Positions 39,601 to 51,316 of a DNA stretch of 64,000 nucleotides are shown in pieces; the stretch's first letter is position 1, and every line of letters begins with the position of its first letter. Made by a program: the position numbers and the translations under genes. The stretch is from NCBI GenBank assembly GCA_963082975.1, contig OY720350.1, forward strand, positions 47,570,734 to 47,634,733, given 5' to 3'. The notes beneath the pieces are model-generated. The model ran no database searches. It was not told the origin of the DNA and was given only the letters and a program-made list of their open reading frames with translations. The DNA comes from Labia minor. Lineage: Eukaryota; Arthropoda; Insecta; Dermaptera; Spongiphoridae.

Positions 39601-42600
39601 ATCAGAATGCATTTCATAAAAAAAAAACAATCATTGATTACCATCACCATCTTCCTTATAATTTCTCAATTTGTATTGATTTTATATATTAGAAATATAT
39701 TAGTATATATTAGTATTTTTCCTTCTATAAGCTCTAGTATGAACTCTGTCAATGCCAATCAAGGTCTAGTTTAAAGATAATCATAGGAAGTAGATGCGTT
39801 CGTTGCTTACATAAATTTGAATCCGGTAGCATTTATTCAGCAATTACTTTCAAACAGGAAATTCAGATTTAAAATTCTTGTAATTTAATGATTTGAATAA
39901 CAGGTGTTGTATTTTAAAATTATTCTACCAGAAAATTTGAATAAATAAAAGTTCATTCAATGATATGTATAGAATTTTTTTAATTATAATGATCAAATTT
40001 AATATATATATATATATATATATATTTTATTTAGTCAAAGATGTTAAAGAAGACGAAAATAAATGAAATAAATAAATAATAATTTATTAGAATGATAAAA
40101 ATTTTTTTAAAAATGTTTCAAAATAATTTAATTACATCTGATAATGATGAAAGAAAATCCAGGTACTTTCGGAATGTCATTATTTGCATCTTTTCTGACC
40201 TTTCAATTGAATCATTAAATTTCCTCTCTGGCAAAATCTGCCTTAAGAAATCTGCTTTCAATTCCGGTCTAGATAACTTTTAACCCATTCGATCAACTTT
40301 TAACTCTTAACAAAAATTTTTATCTGATGAGAGAGAGGGGAGAGTCTCTTCAGAAATATTTTAGACTGAAATGATAAATTAAAGAATAATTATATAAAAG
40401 AGATTAAAAAATAAACAATTATGGTGGTCAAGATCTTTAGTTTTGTTTTCATTAAATCAATTAGATTATTAAATTAGCCTATATATTTTCTTGAATATTA
40501 TCTTCAATAAGATTCAAACTTTTTATATAATTTAATTTTCCACCATATTTGATTTGTTTTTTAGTCTGTAAACTTAAAATTTAAAACTTGTATTTTTTTC
40601 TTAGTATGAAATAAATGATATATTTAACCAATTTTATAATCAAAATAAGAAATGACAAATATGGTTTATATATAATATATTTGATAATAAAACCCATTCA
40701 AGAATCAAGCGCGTTGACTCGATTTAATTGAGTGACAATAAATCTTAATTATTCAATGTATCTCTTGTCCAATTAACATTTGGGCTAAACATAAATTCCT
40801 TTCGTGAACAAAAAAAATGGTTTTTATTTCATAATTCTAATCAATCGATGATAATATGCTTAATCATCTTATTCAAATGATTTTATTTAGGTGCTCCACT
40901 CTTTTTAATTCAATACTCTATTCAAATTAAAGCATGAATATAAAATGATAAAAGAATTTACAGATGTATAGTTTATCAATTAAATAAATAAAATAGGCAT
41001 GTTAAATTTTTCTATAGTTATGTATCCTATTTAGTTATATAGAATATTACGTATTTCGGATTTCCTGTTTATTTTCAGTAGTTCCAGGACGTTTATACTA
41101 TAATGTGATTTATTTAAAAGAAATTTTTGTTATTCTACAATATGTATATATATATATATATTTGAATCAATTGGGAAAGAATTTGAATGTCATACAATCA
41201 CATCAAATAGCAATTTAAAAAAAAAATTTTAGATAATAAAAGATACTAGATATTTTGATTTATATTTTAAACAAAGACTGTATAAATATATATGTAGCAA
41301 TTAGAGGATAAAATATATTGTTTTTAATTTTTATTTTTATTATTAAAATAAAATCTTAAATGTATTAGAATTTTAAAAAATAAGTTCGAAAAAATTCTAA
41401 ATTTGTAATTTTTTACCGACCGACGATGGTAAGGGAGGTATTGTTTTCACACCAAATTTCACATGTGGAGATTTTTATATATCTCCACGAATCATGCATT
41501 TTCTTAACAGAAAAAAGTATTTTTAGCATGATGTCTGTCCGTCCGTCCGTCCGTCTGTCCGTCCGTATAGATGTGTACAGCCTGAACGGCTCAACGGATT
41601 TTAATGAAATTTGATATATTTACTTAATGCATCAGTGGGATGAATTGATCAACTTTTGGTGCAAATCCGGAAACCGGAAGTGGTAGTATTAGCGATCGAC
41701 GATAGATAGGGAAGGGTTATTTTCGCAACCAAATTTCACATGAGATTTTTTACATATCACCACGAATCATGCACTTTGTATTGGTTTTATTCTCGAGAAA
41801 AATCATTTTTATTGGTTTTTTTTCTTAATTTAAAATTATATGACGTCATCCAGCCATTCATGACGTCACAGCCAGCTCCTACTTATATATTCTAAATAAA
41901 ATAAAATTAAAAATATTTATGTTCTATGCCTATCTGTTTTTATTACATTAATAGATATATTAAAATTATTTGAAATTGTTTCTATAGTTGGAAATTAATT
42001 TACTTCAAACCGTCGGTCGGTTCGGACAACTTATTTAATTAAAATTTATAAAAAAAAACTCTTTCTATAAAGGGGGAATGAATAGGAATTTGGGTTCTCT
42101 GACCAGTCTTCATATATATTCATACAAAAAATTTATTAAACTGCATCATCTTGTATAAAGAAGTATGAAATTCTCCTTAAAGGATTAATAAATTCCTTTC
42201 TTATATAGTCAATAACTTTTTTAAAAATTACTATATAAAGATTAAGATTAATTAGTAATGGAAAAAAAAAATATTTTTCTGATTATAAATAAATTAGTAT
42301 ATTCTGATGAAATTGAACAATTATCACAGACTATAAATAGTTCAGAACTTAACTTTCCTCAAGGATTTCAGATGGAAATATTTTATTTATTGGTTCTTTT
42401 TTTTCTTCACTTTATTTAATTTAAAAGAAAAAAATTACATGTGCATTTTTTTTTAATATTTTTGACATTTAAGATAATAAATATTAAAATATTCATTTTT
42501 GTAATAATAATCATAAGTTATTGATCTTCATCTCGCAAGTATTTTTTATATTTTACTTTTTATATTTATTTAAAAATATATTTTAATTACAATGCGAAAT

Positions 42601-43149
42601 AATTTTGGAAGGAGGGACTGGTTGAATTTCCGGTTGGTTCTCACGGGTTTATTATTAGAAAAACTAAAGCCAAGGTAATATTATCAGGTTTCAATTGTTT
42701 TTGTGTTGGTTGGGATTGTCATTTCTTTTTCTATTTCCGGAAGTATCGTAATTAATTTTAATTTTCCTTGGTGATCATCCTTGTTTCAGGTGGTAAACTA
42801 TGGGATTGGCGGACATTATGAACCGCATTTCGATTTCGCTCGACGTGATGAGCCTAACGCTTTCCGCAGCCTTGGAACAGGCAACAGAATTGCAACTCTT
42901 CTCTTCTATATGAGCGACGTCGCCCAAGGCGGAGCAACGGTGTTCCCATCGCTTCGCCTCTCCTTATGGCCTCGCAAGGGTTCAGCTGCCTTTTGGCATA
43001 ATCTACGTCCTTCAGGCGAGGGTGACTATTTGACAAGACATGCAGCTTGTCCAGTACTCTCAGGAAGCAAATGGGTTGCTAATAAATGGTTGCACGAACG
43101 TGGCCAAGAATGGTTAAGACCATGTTCTCTTGATCCTGATGCACCCTAA
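33635..43149 (+). CDS. P4HA: Prolyl 4-hydroxylase subunit alpha
   Basis: Two coding exons, 33635-34894 and 42790-43149, joined in phase 0; 539 residues, close to the usual 530-550. Residues 1-22 form a signal peptide. The N-terminal P4Ha_N region has [20 protein letters not shown] and coiled-coil-like KLRKLKR. A TPR-type peptide-binding domain occupies about 155-260 ([20 protein letters not shown]). The catalytic 2-oxoglutarate/Fe(II) domain has H433 and D435 in [11 protein letters not shown]504 in TRHAACPV, and K514 for 2-oxoglutarate. The enzyme acts in the ER on collagen-like Gly-X-Pro repeats, with protein disulfide isomerase as partner. The 7.9-kb intron falls just before the iron ligands. 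Polyadenylation signal at 43365-43370. The paralogue number cannot be assigned. Confidence 0.96.
41415..42033 (+). mobile_element. Family A HINE-like repeat in the P4HA intron (A4)
   Basis: Forward copy starting ACCGACCGACGATGG after a T-run. CCGT array at about 41537-41566, ATGAAATTTGATATA near 41605, AACCGGAAGTGG near 41672, TGACGTCA at 41841-41848 and 41861-41868, CGTCGGTCGGTTCGGAC at the 3' side. The terminal hairpin is deleted: GGAC is followed directly by AACTTATT. The rest of the P4HA intron (34895-41414 and 42034-42789) is AT-rich, with no other element or exon that I could recognise. Confidence 0.75.
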
Positions 43150-44425
43150 GACTAATTTTGCTATTGATTATTAATTATAGTATCCCAGTGCCATAACTCT
43201 TAGGAGTCATTTTAAAAAAGTCAAGGAAGAGCACTAATAAGACTGTGATGATACGGATGAGGATGTATTTGGATATCCAAATCCAGCATTAGTAAAATTT
43301 CCTGTATATGCTCTATCTTTTACCAATATTATAAATTGAAAGCACATGGGAAATTGAATTGGACAATAAAGATTCCCATATAATTATTATTTTTATCCCA
43401 TATCACACAAAATAAAAATGCATTTTCCAACAGTCATTGGATAAGGAAATTCTTAAATTCCTTCACATATTAAATTAAAGGTTTCAATAAAAACCAAAAT
43501 AAATAAAAAAATATATGTATAAGACGGGCTCTTCTAAAATGTGCCTTATCCATTTCTCATTTTTATGAAAATTTAGAAGATTTAGACTGTTTAAAAGTTA
43601 TTATTATTTTTATATGTGGTTAATAATTGAAAATGTAAATTTTTTAAATAATATTATTAAAAAGGGCAAATTTGACATTTTCATTTAAAAAAAGATAAAA
43701 AGTGAATAAGTTACATTTCGAAATGGCCCGTCTCATATATAACACTGCCTTAATTAATAACTTTCTAATTGCATTTTTAATAGGTACCTATATTTATTTT
43801 ATTGAATTTTTAAACTTTTGTAATCTTGATATTTCATAAAAATAATTAATACAAATAGAAAATAAAAAAATGAAGATATACTCACTGTAGTGATAATATT
43901 GAAACCAAATGATTTCTTGAAAATTTAAACTCCTTATTTAATTTAGTCATAATTTTAAGTTTTTTTAATTTATATTTTTAATATATAAATTCAATTACAT
44001 TGTGAGTTATTATTTTTTATCAACGAATTATAAATAAAGGAAAATTTTATTTTTGTTTCGCCCACCAGTTTTAAATCATACTTATTTTAAATAAAAATAA
44101 ATATTTCTAGACTTTCCAAATTTACCACGTTACCAAATTATTTATTAATAATTATTATAATAATAAACTAAGAGACTTAAACTATTTTTAAAATAAGGAG
44201 AAAATTAAATTATTTAAAAAAATATCATTTATTCTGTTTTTTTTTATTATTAATATATTATAATTGTATATCTACATTAATATATATATATATATATCAA
44301 ATATCTTTTAATAAATATTTATTTTAAAAATTTATAAAAAATAATTTATTTATGCCCTTATTAAGTCATTTAATTTTAATTAATGTAAAAATGAAAATAT
44401 TAATAAAATGAACCTTAAAAGTATA
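43150..44425. other. P4HA 3' untranslated region and intergenic sequence
   Basis: The first ~220 bp are probably P4HA 3' UTR, ending after AATAAA at 43365-43370. The remainder is AT-rich without recognisable features. Confidence 0.55.
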
Positions 44426-45121
44426 CGAGGGTCATTCAACAAGTACTTAGCCTACAAATAAAAAACAAAAATTTTGGAAAAGCAATTTATTTTTCAACAT
44501 AATCTCCTTCAAGCTCGATACATTTGGTCCAGCGATGCTCCAACTTTTTCAACCCGTCCAAAAATTACGTTTTCTCGAGGGTTGCAAAATAGGCCTCCGT
44601 GGCGGCGATGAACTCTTCATTCGACCCAAATTTATTCCCAGTGAGTGACTTTTTCAGGTTCTTTCTGCCATGCCTACAGTCTCAGCTATCTCGCGAACCT
44701 TCAATCGACGGTCTGCCAACACGAGATGGTGGATTTTTTTTTAATATTTTCGTTTGTAGCAACCTGGGCGTGGCTCGTCAAAAACCGACGTGGGGCCACG
44801 AACAAACTCGTTGAACCAATTTTGGACAATCGCCATCGAAGGAGAACTCTCCGTACACAACATCCAAGCGATCTTTGATTTCGCTGCGCGTTTTCCTTTC
44901 CAAAAATAAGAATCTAATCACCGAACGATATTGTTCTTTTTCCATTTTTGTACAACTGATCGATACGGTCGCTTCCAAAGGCTGTCAAAACAAAACTAGT
45001 GAAGGGAATTGACTGAAACTTTGACAGTAAGCTAGTAAAAGAACGTACTACATGATGGTAAAACTCTTTTGTGATAGCAGCCATCGGGCGGTGAGGCTAA
45101 GTACTTGTTGAATGACCCTGG
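44426..45121 (-). mobile_element. Mariner transposon, internally deleted, TA target duplication
   Basis: Inverted ends: left GAGGGTCATTCAACAAGTAC and, on the other strand, right CAGGGTCATTCAACAAGTAC, both running on into TTAGCCT. TA sits at 44424-44425 and 45122-45123. Reverse strand ATG at 44945 starts MEKEQYRSVIRFLFLERKTR then SEIKDRLDVVYGE, a mariner N-terminal helix-turn-helix. After frameshifts the C-terminus survives: EEFIAATEAYFATLEKT, stop, FLDGLKKLEHRWTKCIELEG, DYVEK. At 696 bp it is about half the usual 1.3 kb, and the catalytic DDD region is gone. Confidence 0.88.
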
Positions 45122-45133
45122 TACATTTAAAGA

Positions 45134-45552
45134 TTAGCTGGAGTGTCTCCACTCGACTATCTCACAAATTTGAATTGGATTAAATAACATAATATATATT
45201 AAATTTAAATTAAATTATAAATTAAAATTAATAAATAATATTTATTAAACCAGCGCATGTTTGGCTCTTTGTTGATGGAACCACGTCACGTGTTGGCGCA
45301 TGAGATTTGCAGTGTTAAAAAATTAATTCTGGTACTTTCAACTAGAATTTTTAATCATGTGAAAAATTATCAAACATATATCTTTATTTTTACGGACACT
45401 TTAGAGGAAAAAAAATCAAAACGTTGTAGGTAATGACCCTCTTCCGATTGAGCTACATTTCTCAAAAGTTGATAGAAAACTACGAATTTTGAATAAAGCC
45501 CATGTACCAAATTTCATGATTCTAGCTAAAACCGTTTTTGCGTAATCTTGTC

Positions 45553-45595
<43 letters not shown>

Positions 45596-45687
45596 AGATA
45601 TTTTTCTCAATCTTAGTGAAAATGATTCAAGAACCTTCAAAACGTATAAAAACATCTCAACATCGAAAATTTTCGTGGCGAGATAGT
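45134..45687 (-). mobile_element. Family B HINE-like repeat (B4)
   Basis: Reverse copy starting TTAGCTGGAGTGTCTCCACTC only 11 bp after the mariner target site. It has CACGTCACGTGTTGGCGC near 45281, TTCCGATTGAGC, a CA array at about 45556-45592, and GGCGAGATAGT near the end. Two internal deletions are seen compared with other copies (after ACTTTCAAC near 45340 and before GGCGAGATAGT). Confidence 0.72.
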
Positions 45688-46188
45688 AAAAATGTAAAAG
45701 GATGAATGAAATCCTCTTTTTAAAATACAATTTTTTGAAAATACCTCGCATTAATTTAATCTATTTTTTAGTATATATATGATAAAGATTTTAAGGCGAC
45801 TTAAAAAATAAAATTGATCCAAGTTTTTCAAATTTTTTTGGTTGATTATAGAAGTATATTTAGGCCATAGGAGTCTGATTGAAAGCTATAATAATAAAAC
45901 GACAGAAATTTATGCATCTCTATGCAAAAATTTAAGAAAAATGTAATAGAATTGTATAACCTATATTTAAACAATTTTATTAGAAAAATAAATAAAAATT
46001 TTAGTTGGTCCAACTGTCGAAAATACTTAAGGTTAAGGTGAGAAGAAGAGCTTTCAAATAGGAATCTAAGAAAAAATCAAGAGTTCCAAAGGTATACATT
46101 TTGAAGTCATTTGGCAAATTATTAAATCAGGGTGGTGGTGTGATCTAGGGGTAGCATTAAAATATAAATAAAATATTTTTAATTTTAG

Positions 46189-46363
46189 GGATGTGAATAA
46201 AACTAAAGAATTGATCAAATTATTTCATATGGAATATGATTTTCGATATTGGGAATGGGTTGTAAGATATTGGCAGTATGTTTGGAGCAGTTCAAAAAGC
46301 CTTCTAAAACGTCATATGATTGATTCACATATAATTGATATTAATGAATTAGTGTATTTATAA
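46189..46363 (+). CDS. Possible orphan 3'-terminal exon
   Basis: After a good acceptor (TATTTTTAATTTTAG) an open frame from 46190 runs 57 codons to TAA at 46361-46363. It reads KTKELIKLFHMEYDFRYWEW and VVRYWQYVWSSSKSLLKRHM, with unusually many W, Y, H and R for chance sequence at this base composition. I do not recognise the family and found no upstream exon before the family B repeat at 45134-45687. It may be a gene relic or coincidence. It lies 400 bp beyond the OGG1 stop, on the opposite strand. Confidence 0.22.
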
Positions 46364-46769
46364 ATATATTAAATATAAATAGACTAATAAAATTACGTTA
46401 TCGATATCATAAATATAGTGGAAGGCCCAAAATCGAATATGAGATTCATTAGAAGATCTATATCTAATCTCTTGATAAAATGAAATCAAGTTAAAAATAA
46501 TATTAATATTATCCGGAAAAAAATGTATAATATTAATGTTTTATAAATAAAACTAATTAATTTATATCGTTGGTATAACTTTTTTATAATCCGTAGATGA
46601 GAATTTCATATGATAATTATAACCAATATGTAGGAGAAGTGAGATCAGTCCTAGATTAAATAAAATTAATAATATTTCAGAATAAATTCGTGATTTGAAC
46701 AAACATTATAACAAAATATGATATATTACTTAGTTAAAAATATTTGGTATTTATATCTTCGACTTTGGA

Positions 46770-48444
46770 TTATTTTTTCTTTTTTTTAGATTTTGAAACT
46801 TCTTCTGTAGTATTTTCAGAATTTTCTTGAAACATTTTCAAATCACCACAAAATAACACCTAAAAATATACCTTTCAATTTTATAAATTTTAAATTTTTA
46901 AAATTTAAAATTACTCACTGTGTGCGCCCATCCTGCAAGAGGACCAAATTGTTTTTGTGAAAAATCAACGATCTCATTATATACTTTATTTGTAAGTGAT
47001 TTGCAATTTTTTAAATGTGGCAAATAACGTTGTGAAACTATTTGAAAAATGTGGGTGTCAATAGGAGTTGCTTCAAGATGACCAAAGGACATAAGACAGA
47101 TACAATCAGCCACCTGGTAAATAATATAATAATTATTATTAAGATTTTAAATCATAATCTGGATAAAACCATTAAGAGGAAGCTAGTCTCTTAAGATCAA
47201 TTTAATTTAGAAAAATATTTTTTACCTTAGCACCAATCCCTGGCAATTTAATTAATTCATCTTTTGCATCATGATATGATTTTATTTTAAGTGAATTGAT
47301 CCATTGATTTCCACCCATTTTAACAATGGATTTGGCTGATTCATTAATAAATTTAGCTCTATATCCAAATCCTGCTTTTCTAAGTTCATTTTCTACAGTT
47401 GGGCCAGCGAGAGCTTCTATTTTTGGAAATGTATAATAAGTAATTCCATCAATTTGAGCAATCTCTGTGCCATAAAGTGAACACATTCGTTCTACCATCG
47501 AAGAAATTCTAAAAAGTTAGGTATTCATGTGAATAAAATGATATCGGATTTATTTTAATGTATTTGATTCAATTTTTAAAAGTAAATTGTGTGAATATAC
47601 TTAAATACTCATATCAATTTTATTAATTCTCTTTTGTTAACGAAAATGAAGAAAAATTTAAAACAAATGAAAAACTTGTATTTAGTTAACTAATTATCAA
47701 AACATCACCTTAGATTTTGATACCATCTTAAAATTGTTTTAAATTTGAATAAATTTCAATGAAATTATAGAATACATTATTTTTTTATAGTATTTTATGG
47801 CACAAGATTGAAATTCTTAATATTTGTTAATATATAAAAAATATGTATTGATCTATAAAGTACTACAAGTAGTACTTGTATAATTATTACATTAAAATTG
47901 TCCGGTTACCTTGAAATATTATTATTAGCTGAGCATATAAATGAAAATATATTTTCAATAGGATCTTGAGCCAAAATTCTTACTCCACGAACATTTTCAG
48001 CAACTTTTTTAAAATATTCATCTCTATTACACCAATCCTTATAATAATCATTCAAATTAACATCTAAGCGAAAATAATTTTTTAATAAATCCTCACATGA
48101 CAAAGTATTAGAATTTTCATCTTGATATTTAGCAATCACTTCATATAATAAATCAGTGTCATCTTGGGATAACTTCCAAACACGATTTGAGAATACACCA
48201 ATCCATTCATTTTCTTTTGTAGACGATTTCCATCTAAAATATATTAAGAATATTTTGGTGAAAAAGGAATTGTTAAAACTCGTTAATGATATGTATTATA
48301 TTGATATAAAAAAAAGGAAATGATTTACAATAATTTTGAATATATTATTAATTTTTACCTAAAACATTGGCCCCCAGTCAAAGTGAATTTTAATTGCAGA
48401 TCAAATTTAGTACAAGGAATTTTATTCCACATGGTTTGTGACAT
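46770..48444 (-). CDS. Ogg1: 8-oxoguanine DNA glycosylase/lyase
   Basis: Five exons on the reverse strand: 48444-48359, 48233-47910, 47508-47226, 47113-46919, 46859-46770; 325 residues (human 345). The N-terminal OGG_N domain has MWNKIPCTKFDLQLKF and TGGQCFRW. CSANNNISR (129-137) corresponds to the damaged-base and strand-contacting loop. The helix-hairpin-helix LPGIGAKVADCICLM has the catalytic lysine K231, and PIDTH supplies the aspartate D250. The C-terminus ends in a short lysine-rich tail (KSKKKKK), which could act as a nuclear signal. The enzyme removes 8-oxoguanine opposite C in base-excision repair and nicks the strand. A second Met four codons in (48432) is an alternative start. All splice sites are GT-AG. 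Confidence 0.95.
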
Positions 48445-48904
48445 TTAAATAAATATAAGGTTTAAATCAGATGGTGCTGCCCTCTGAGGAATTGAACATA
48501 TTAAAATATTTAGTATTTTATAATATTTATAATATAAGTATATTTATAAATATTAGAGTTTTGAATAAAAAATAAAAATTATTTGAGTTTTTTATTGACT
48601 TTTAATAATTATATTTTTATTAATTGAGATTTAAATAATTTTATTATAAAATCATTAAGAAGAAAATTCATATCTTAAGAGATTATGAAACAAGGAGATA
48701 TAGTAGTATTAAATCAATTGTTTTTACTTTTTAAATATATATAAATATGTATATGTATCTAATATATTTGAAACGTCAAGGCAATGGTTGAAAAATAAAT
48801 TTGGGAGTTTCATTTCTAAATCTTCATTTTTCCTACTGGTTTCCCCACAGACCATATACTTTCCCGTTGATTCCTAATTTATTAGTCTTTTCTAATTTTT
48901 TTCC

Positions 48905-49483
48905 TCTAAAAATAAAGATATATGTTTGATATTTTTTCACATGATTAATAATTGTATAAAACTGCTATATATAGAATTTCAGCTTGATTGAATCGCTGAA
49001 AGTACCAGAATTAATTTTTTAACACTGCAAATCTCATGCGCCAACATGGTACATGGGCACTATTCAAAATTTTTAGTTTTCTAACAACTTTTGTGAAATG
49101 TAGCTCAACCGGAAGAGGGTCATTACCTACAAGGTTTTGATTTTTTTTCTTCTAAAGTGATCGTAAAAATAAAGATATATGTTTGATATTTTTTCACATG
49201 ATTAATAATTGTATAAAACTGCTATATATAGAATTTCAGCTTGATTGAATCGCTGAAAATACCAGAATTAATTTTTTAACACTGCAAATCTCACGCGTCA
49301 ATACGTGACGTGTTCCATCAACAAAGAGCCAAACATGCGCTGGTTTAATAAATATTAGATATTTATTAATTTTAATTTATAAATAATTAAATTTAATTTA
49401 AATATAAAATATTATGTTATTTAATCCAATTCAAATTGCGAGATACTATCTCGGAGATAGTCGTGTGGAGACACTCCAGCTAA
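48905..49483 (+). mobile_element. Family B HINE-like repeat, rearranged (B5)
   Basis: Forward copy with an intact 3' side: GCGAGATA, then GTGTGGAGACAC hairpin, CTCCAGCTAA before T. The 5' part is replaced by a direct repeat: the block from AAAATAAAGATATATG to CACTGCAAATCTCA occurs at about 48908-49033 and again at about 49166-49291. Between them is a single core piece (GGTACATGGGC, CAACCGGAAGAGGG). The array and 5' inverted repeat are missing. It starts about 460 bp upstream of the OGG1 start codon; the 48445-48904 gap shows no other feature. Confidence 0.68.
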
Positions 49484-51103
49484 TTTTTTTTATTTAACTA
49501 TCTTTCCACAAACAATTGATTTTATTTTCCACAAATTATAAAATTGTCACTATTGGTGACTATCATCAGCAATTAGAATTTTTTTAAATACTACTGTAAG
49601 TGTAGGTTTTCTTAAGTTCAATTGTAAAGATTGATCAAGAAAAATTTTATATAATCGTGTATTAAATGTAAAGTATAAAATAATAATTTTTAATTTATTT
49701 GTAAATCATGGCAACCTTTGTATCAGGAATATATATTTAAAACTAAATTTTATTGAAAATTCAATCTGTTGGTTGAGTGAGGGAGGCGACAAATGTGACA
49801 TCAACCTGAGTGGTAGAAACCAATGCTAATCCACTCAAAGGTTATTGATTCTAATTAAAAAGTATGAAATATAATAAATATCATATATCGAGAGAAAGAG
49901 ATATGCTTAAGTGATAGTAAAAAGCTCAACAGACATATTTCTTCTTCTCTCCAAAACTCTTAAAGCTGGTAGAAATGGCTTTTAGATTATTTTTGTTTGT
50001 GTTTGAGTGTATTATCTTTTCATGCTTTGAGTCATCATATCTACCAAAGTCGCATCAAATTCAGATTTAATTTTTAAGTTTTCACTAAGTAAAATAAGTT
50101 CAAAAGAATCCTTTTCCTCGAAACCCAGGACGTTTGTTTTATAAACCTTTTATCCATCTAATTTTCATTTATTTATATATCATTACATTTTTCCTTGTGT
50201 TTACTCTAAAACTCGATTTTATGCAAATAATAAATAAAATTGTCTTGTATATTGAATTCTAAATACTTTTGATTAATGGATAATTTTATTAACAAAAATA
50301 AAAAGATAATAGTAAAAAAATCTAAATTTTGAATTAAAAAAATAAATAAAATAAATAATTTGAATCAATATATACTACTAAAGTATTTCGTAATTTTTTA
50401 TAATTGTAAAATAATTTTAAACTAAAAAAATATTTATTTGATTAATATCACAAAAAACAACTTCTAATGTTGGTTTTAAGGTTGTTCAATATATGGTAAT
50501 AATAGAGTTAATAACATTTCACCTTAATATGTATAATAATCGGACCAATAAAAAAGGAGAGTTAGTTACTAAAAGTAATTAATCGCTAATTATATTACAA
50601 TTAATTAATTATAATTCAATTATATTTCTTCTATACTTTCTAGGGATCGATTGAAATATCTATAAAAATTTTCAAAAGTCTATGTCAATTTAAAGATGAT
50701 GAAAAATCGATTTCAATTTGACAAAAGAGCGAACAGACAGAGAGACAGACAAAGTGAAGTTGAGAAAAACGTTATAATTATTCATTAATTACTACCTCGC
50801 TTTGTATAAATAATTATTTTTATTTTTCTATAATAATTAATTAATTAATATAAATTAATCTTCTTATCTAAACTTAAAATGTATATTAAACTGAGATAAA
50901 ATTATATTTAAATAATATATTTAGTAAAATATAGTTTTAAATAAATTTATAAAATTTAAAATTTGTAACAAATGAGTTGGAAGGAAGAGAATACTCGACC
51001 ATCTCCAAAAATAACATTCTTGTTTGCATCAAAATCTATATTTAAAATGTTAGTTTATGTTTACTTATTAATAGGTTTTGATTAATAAAATAGAGTTGCT
51101 AAA
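49484..51103. other. Upstream of the costars gene; no gene seen
   Basis: Mostly AT-rich. Around 50640-50790 is a worn stretch with CGAACAGACAGAGAGACAGAC preceded by AAATCGATTTCAATTTGAC. It may be a decayed relative of the array-bearing repeats. The promoter of the gene at 51104 must lie here or further upstream. Confidence 0.4.
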
Positions 51104-51260
51104 ATGTCGAGTTATTTTCAGGTAAGATATCGTGAAAATTAAATAAATAATATTATTTTGACTCATATAAACATATGATTATATTTCTTTATTATGTTTA
51201 TTATGAAATAATAGATTTTATTTTTTATCTACTAAAAAATATTGATCATTTATATTCTTA

Positions 51261-51316
<56 letters not shown>

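Noticed and set aside
49974..50071. Frame MAFRLFLFVFECIIFSCF.. resembling a small secreted peptide
   Set aside because: Only about 31 codons, no splice continuation or family resemblance, and hydrophobic runs are common in T-rich DNA.
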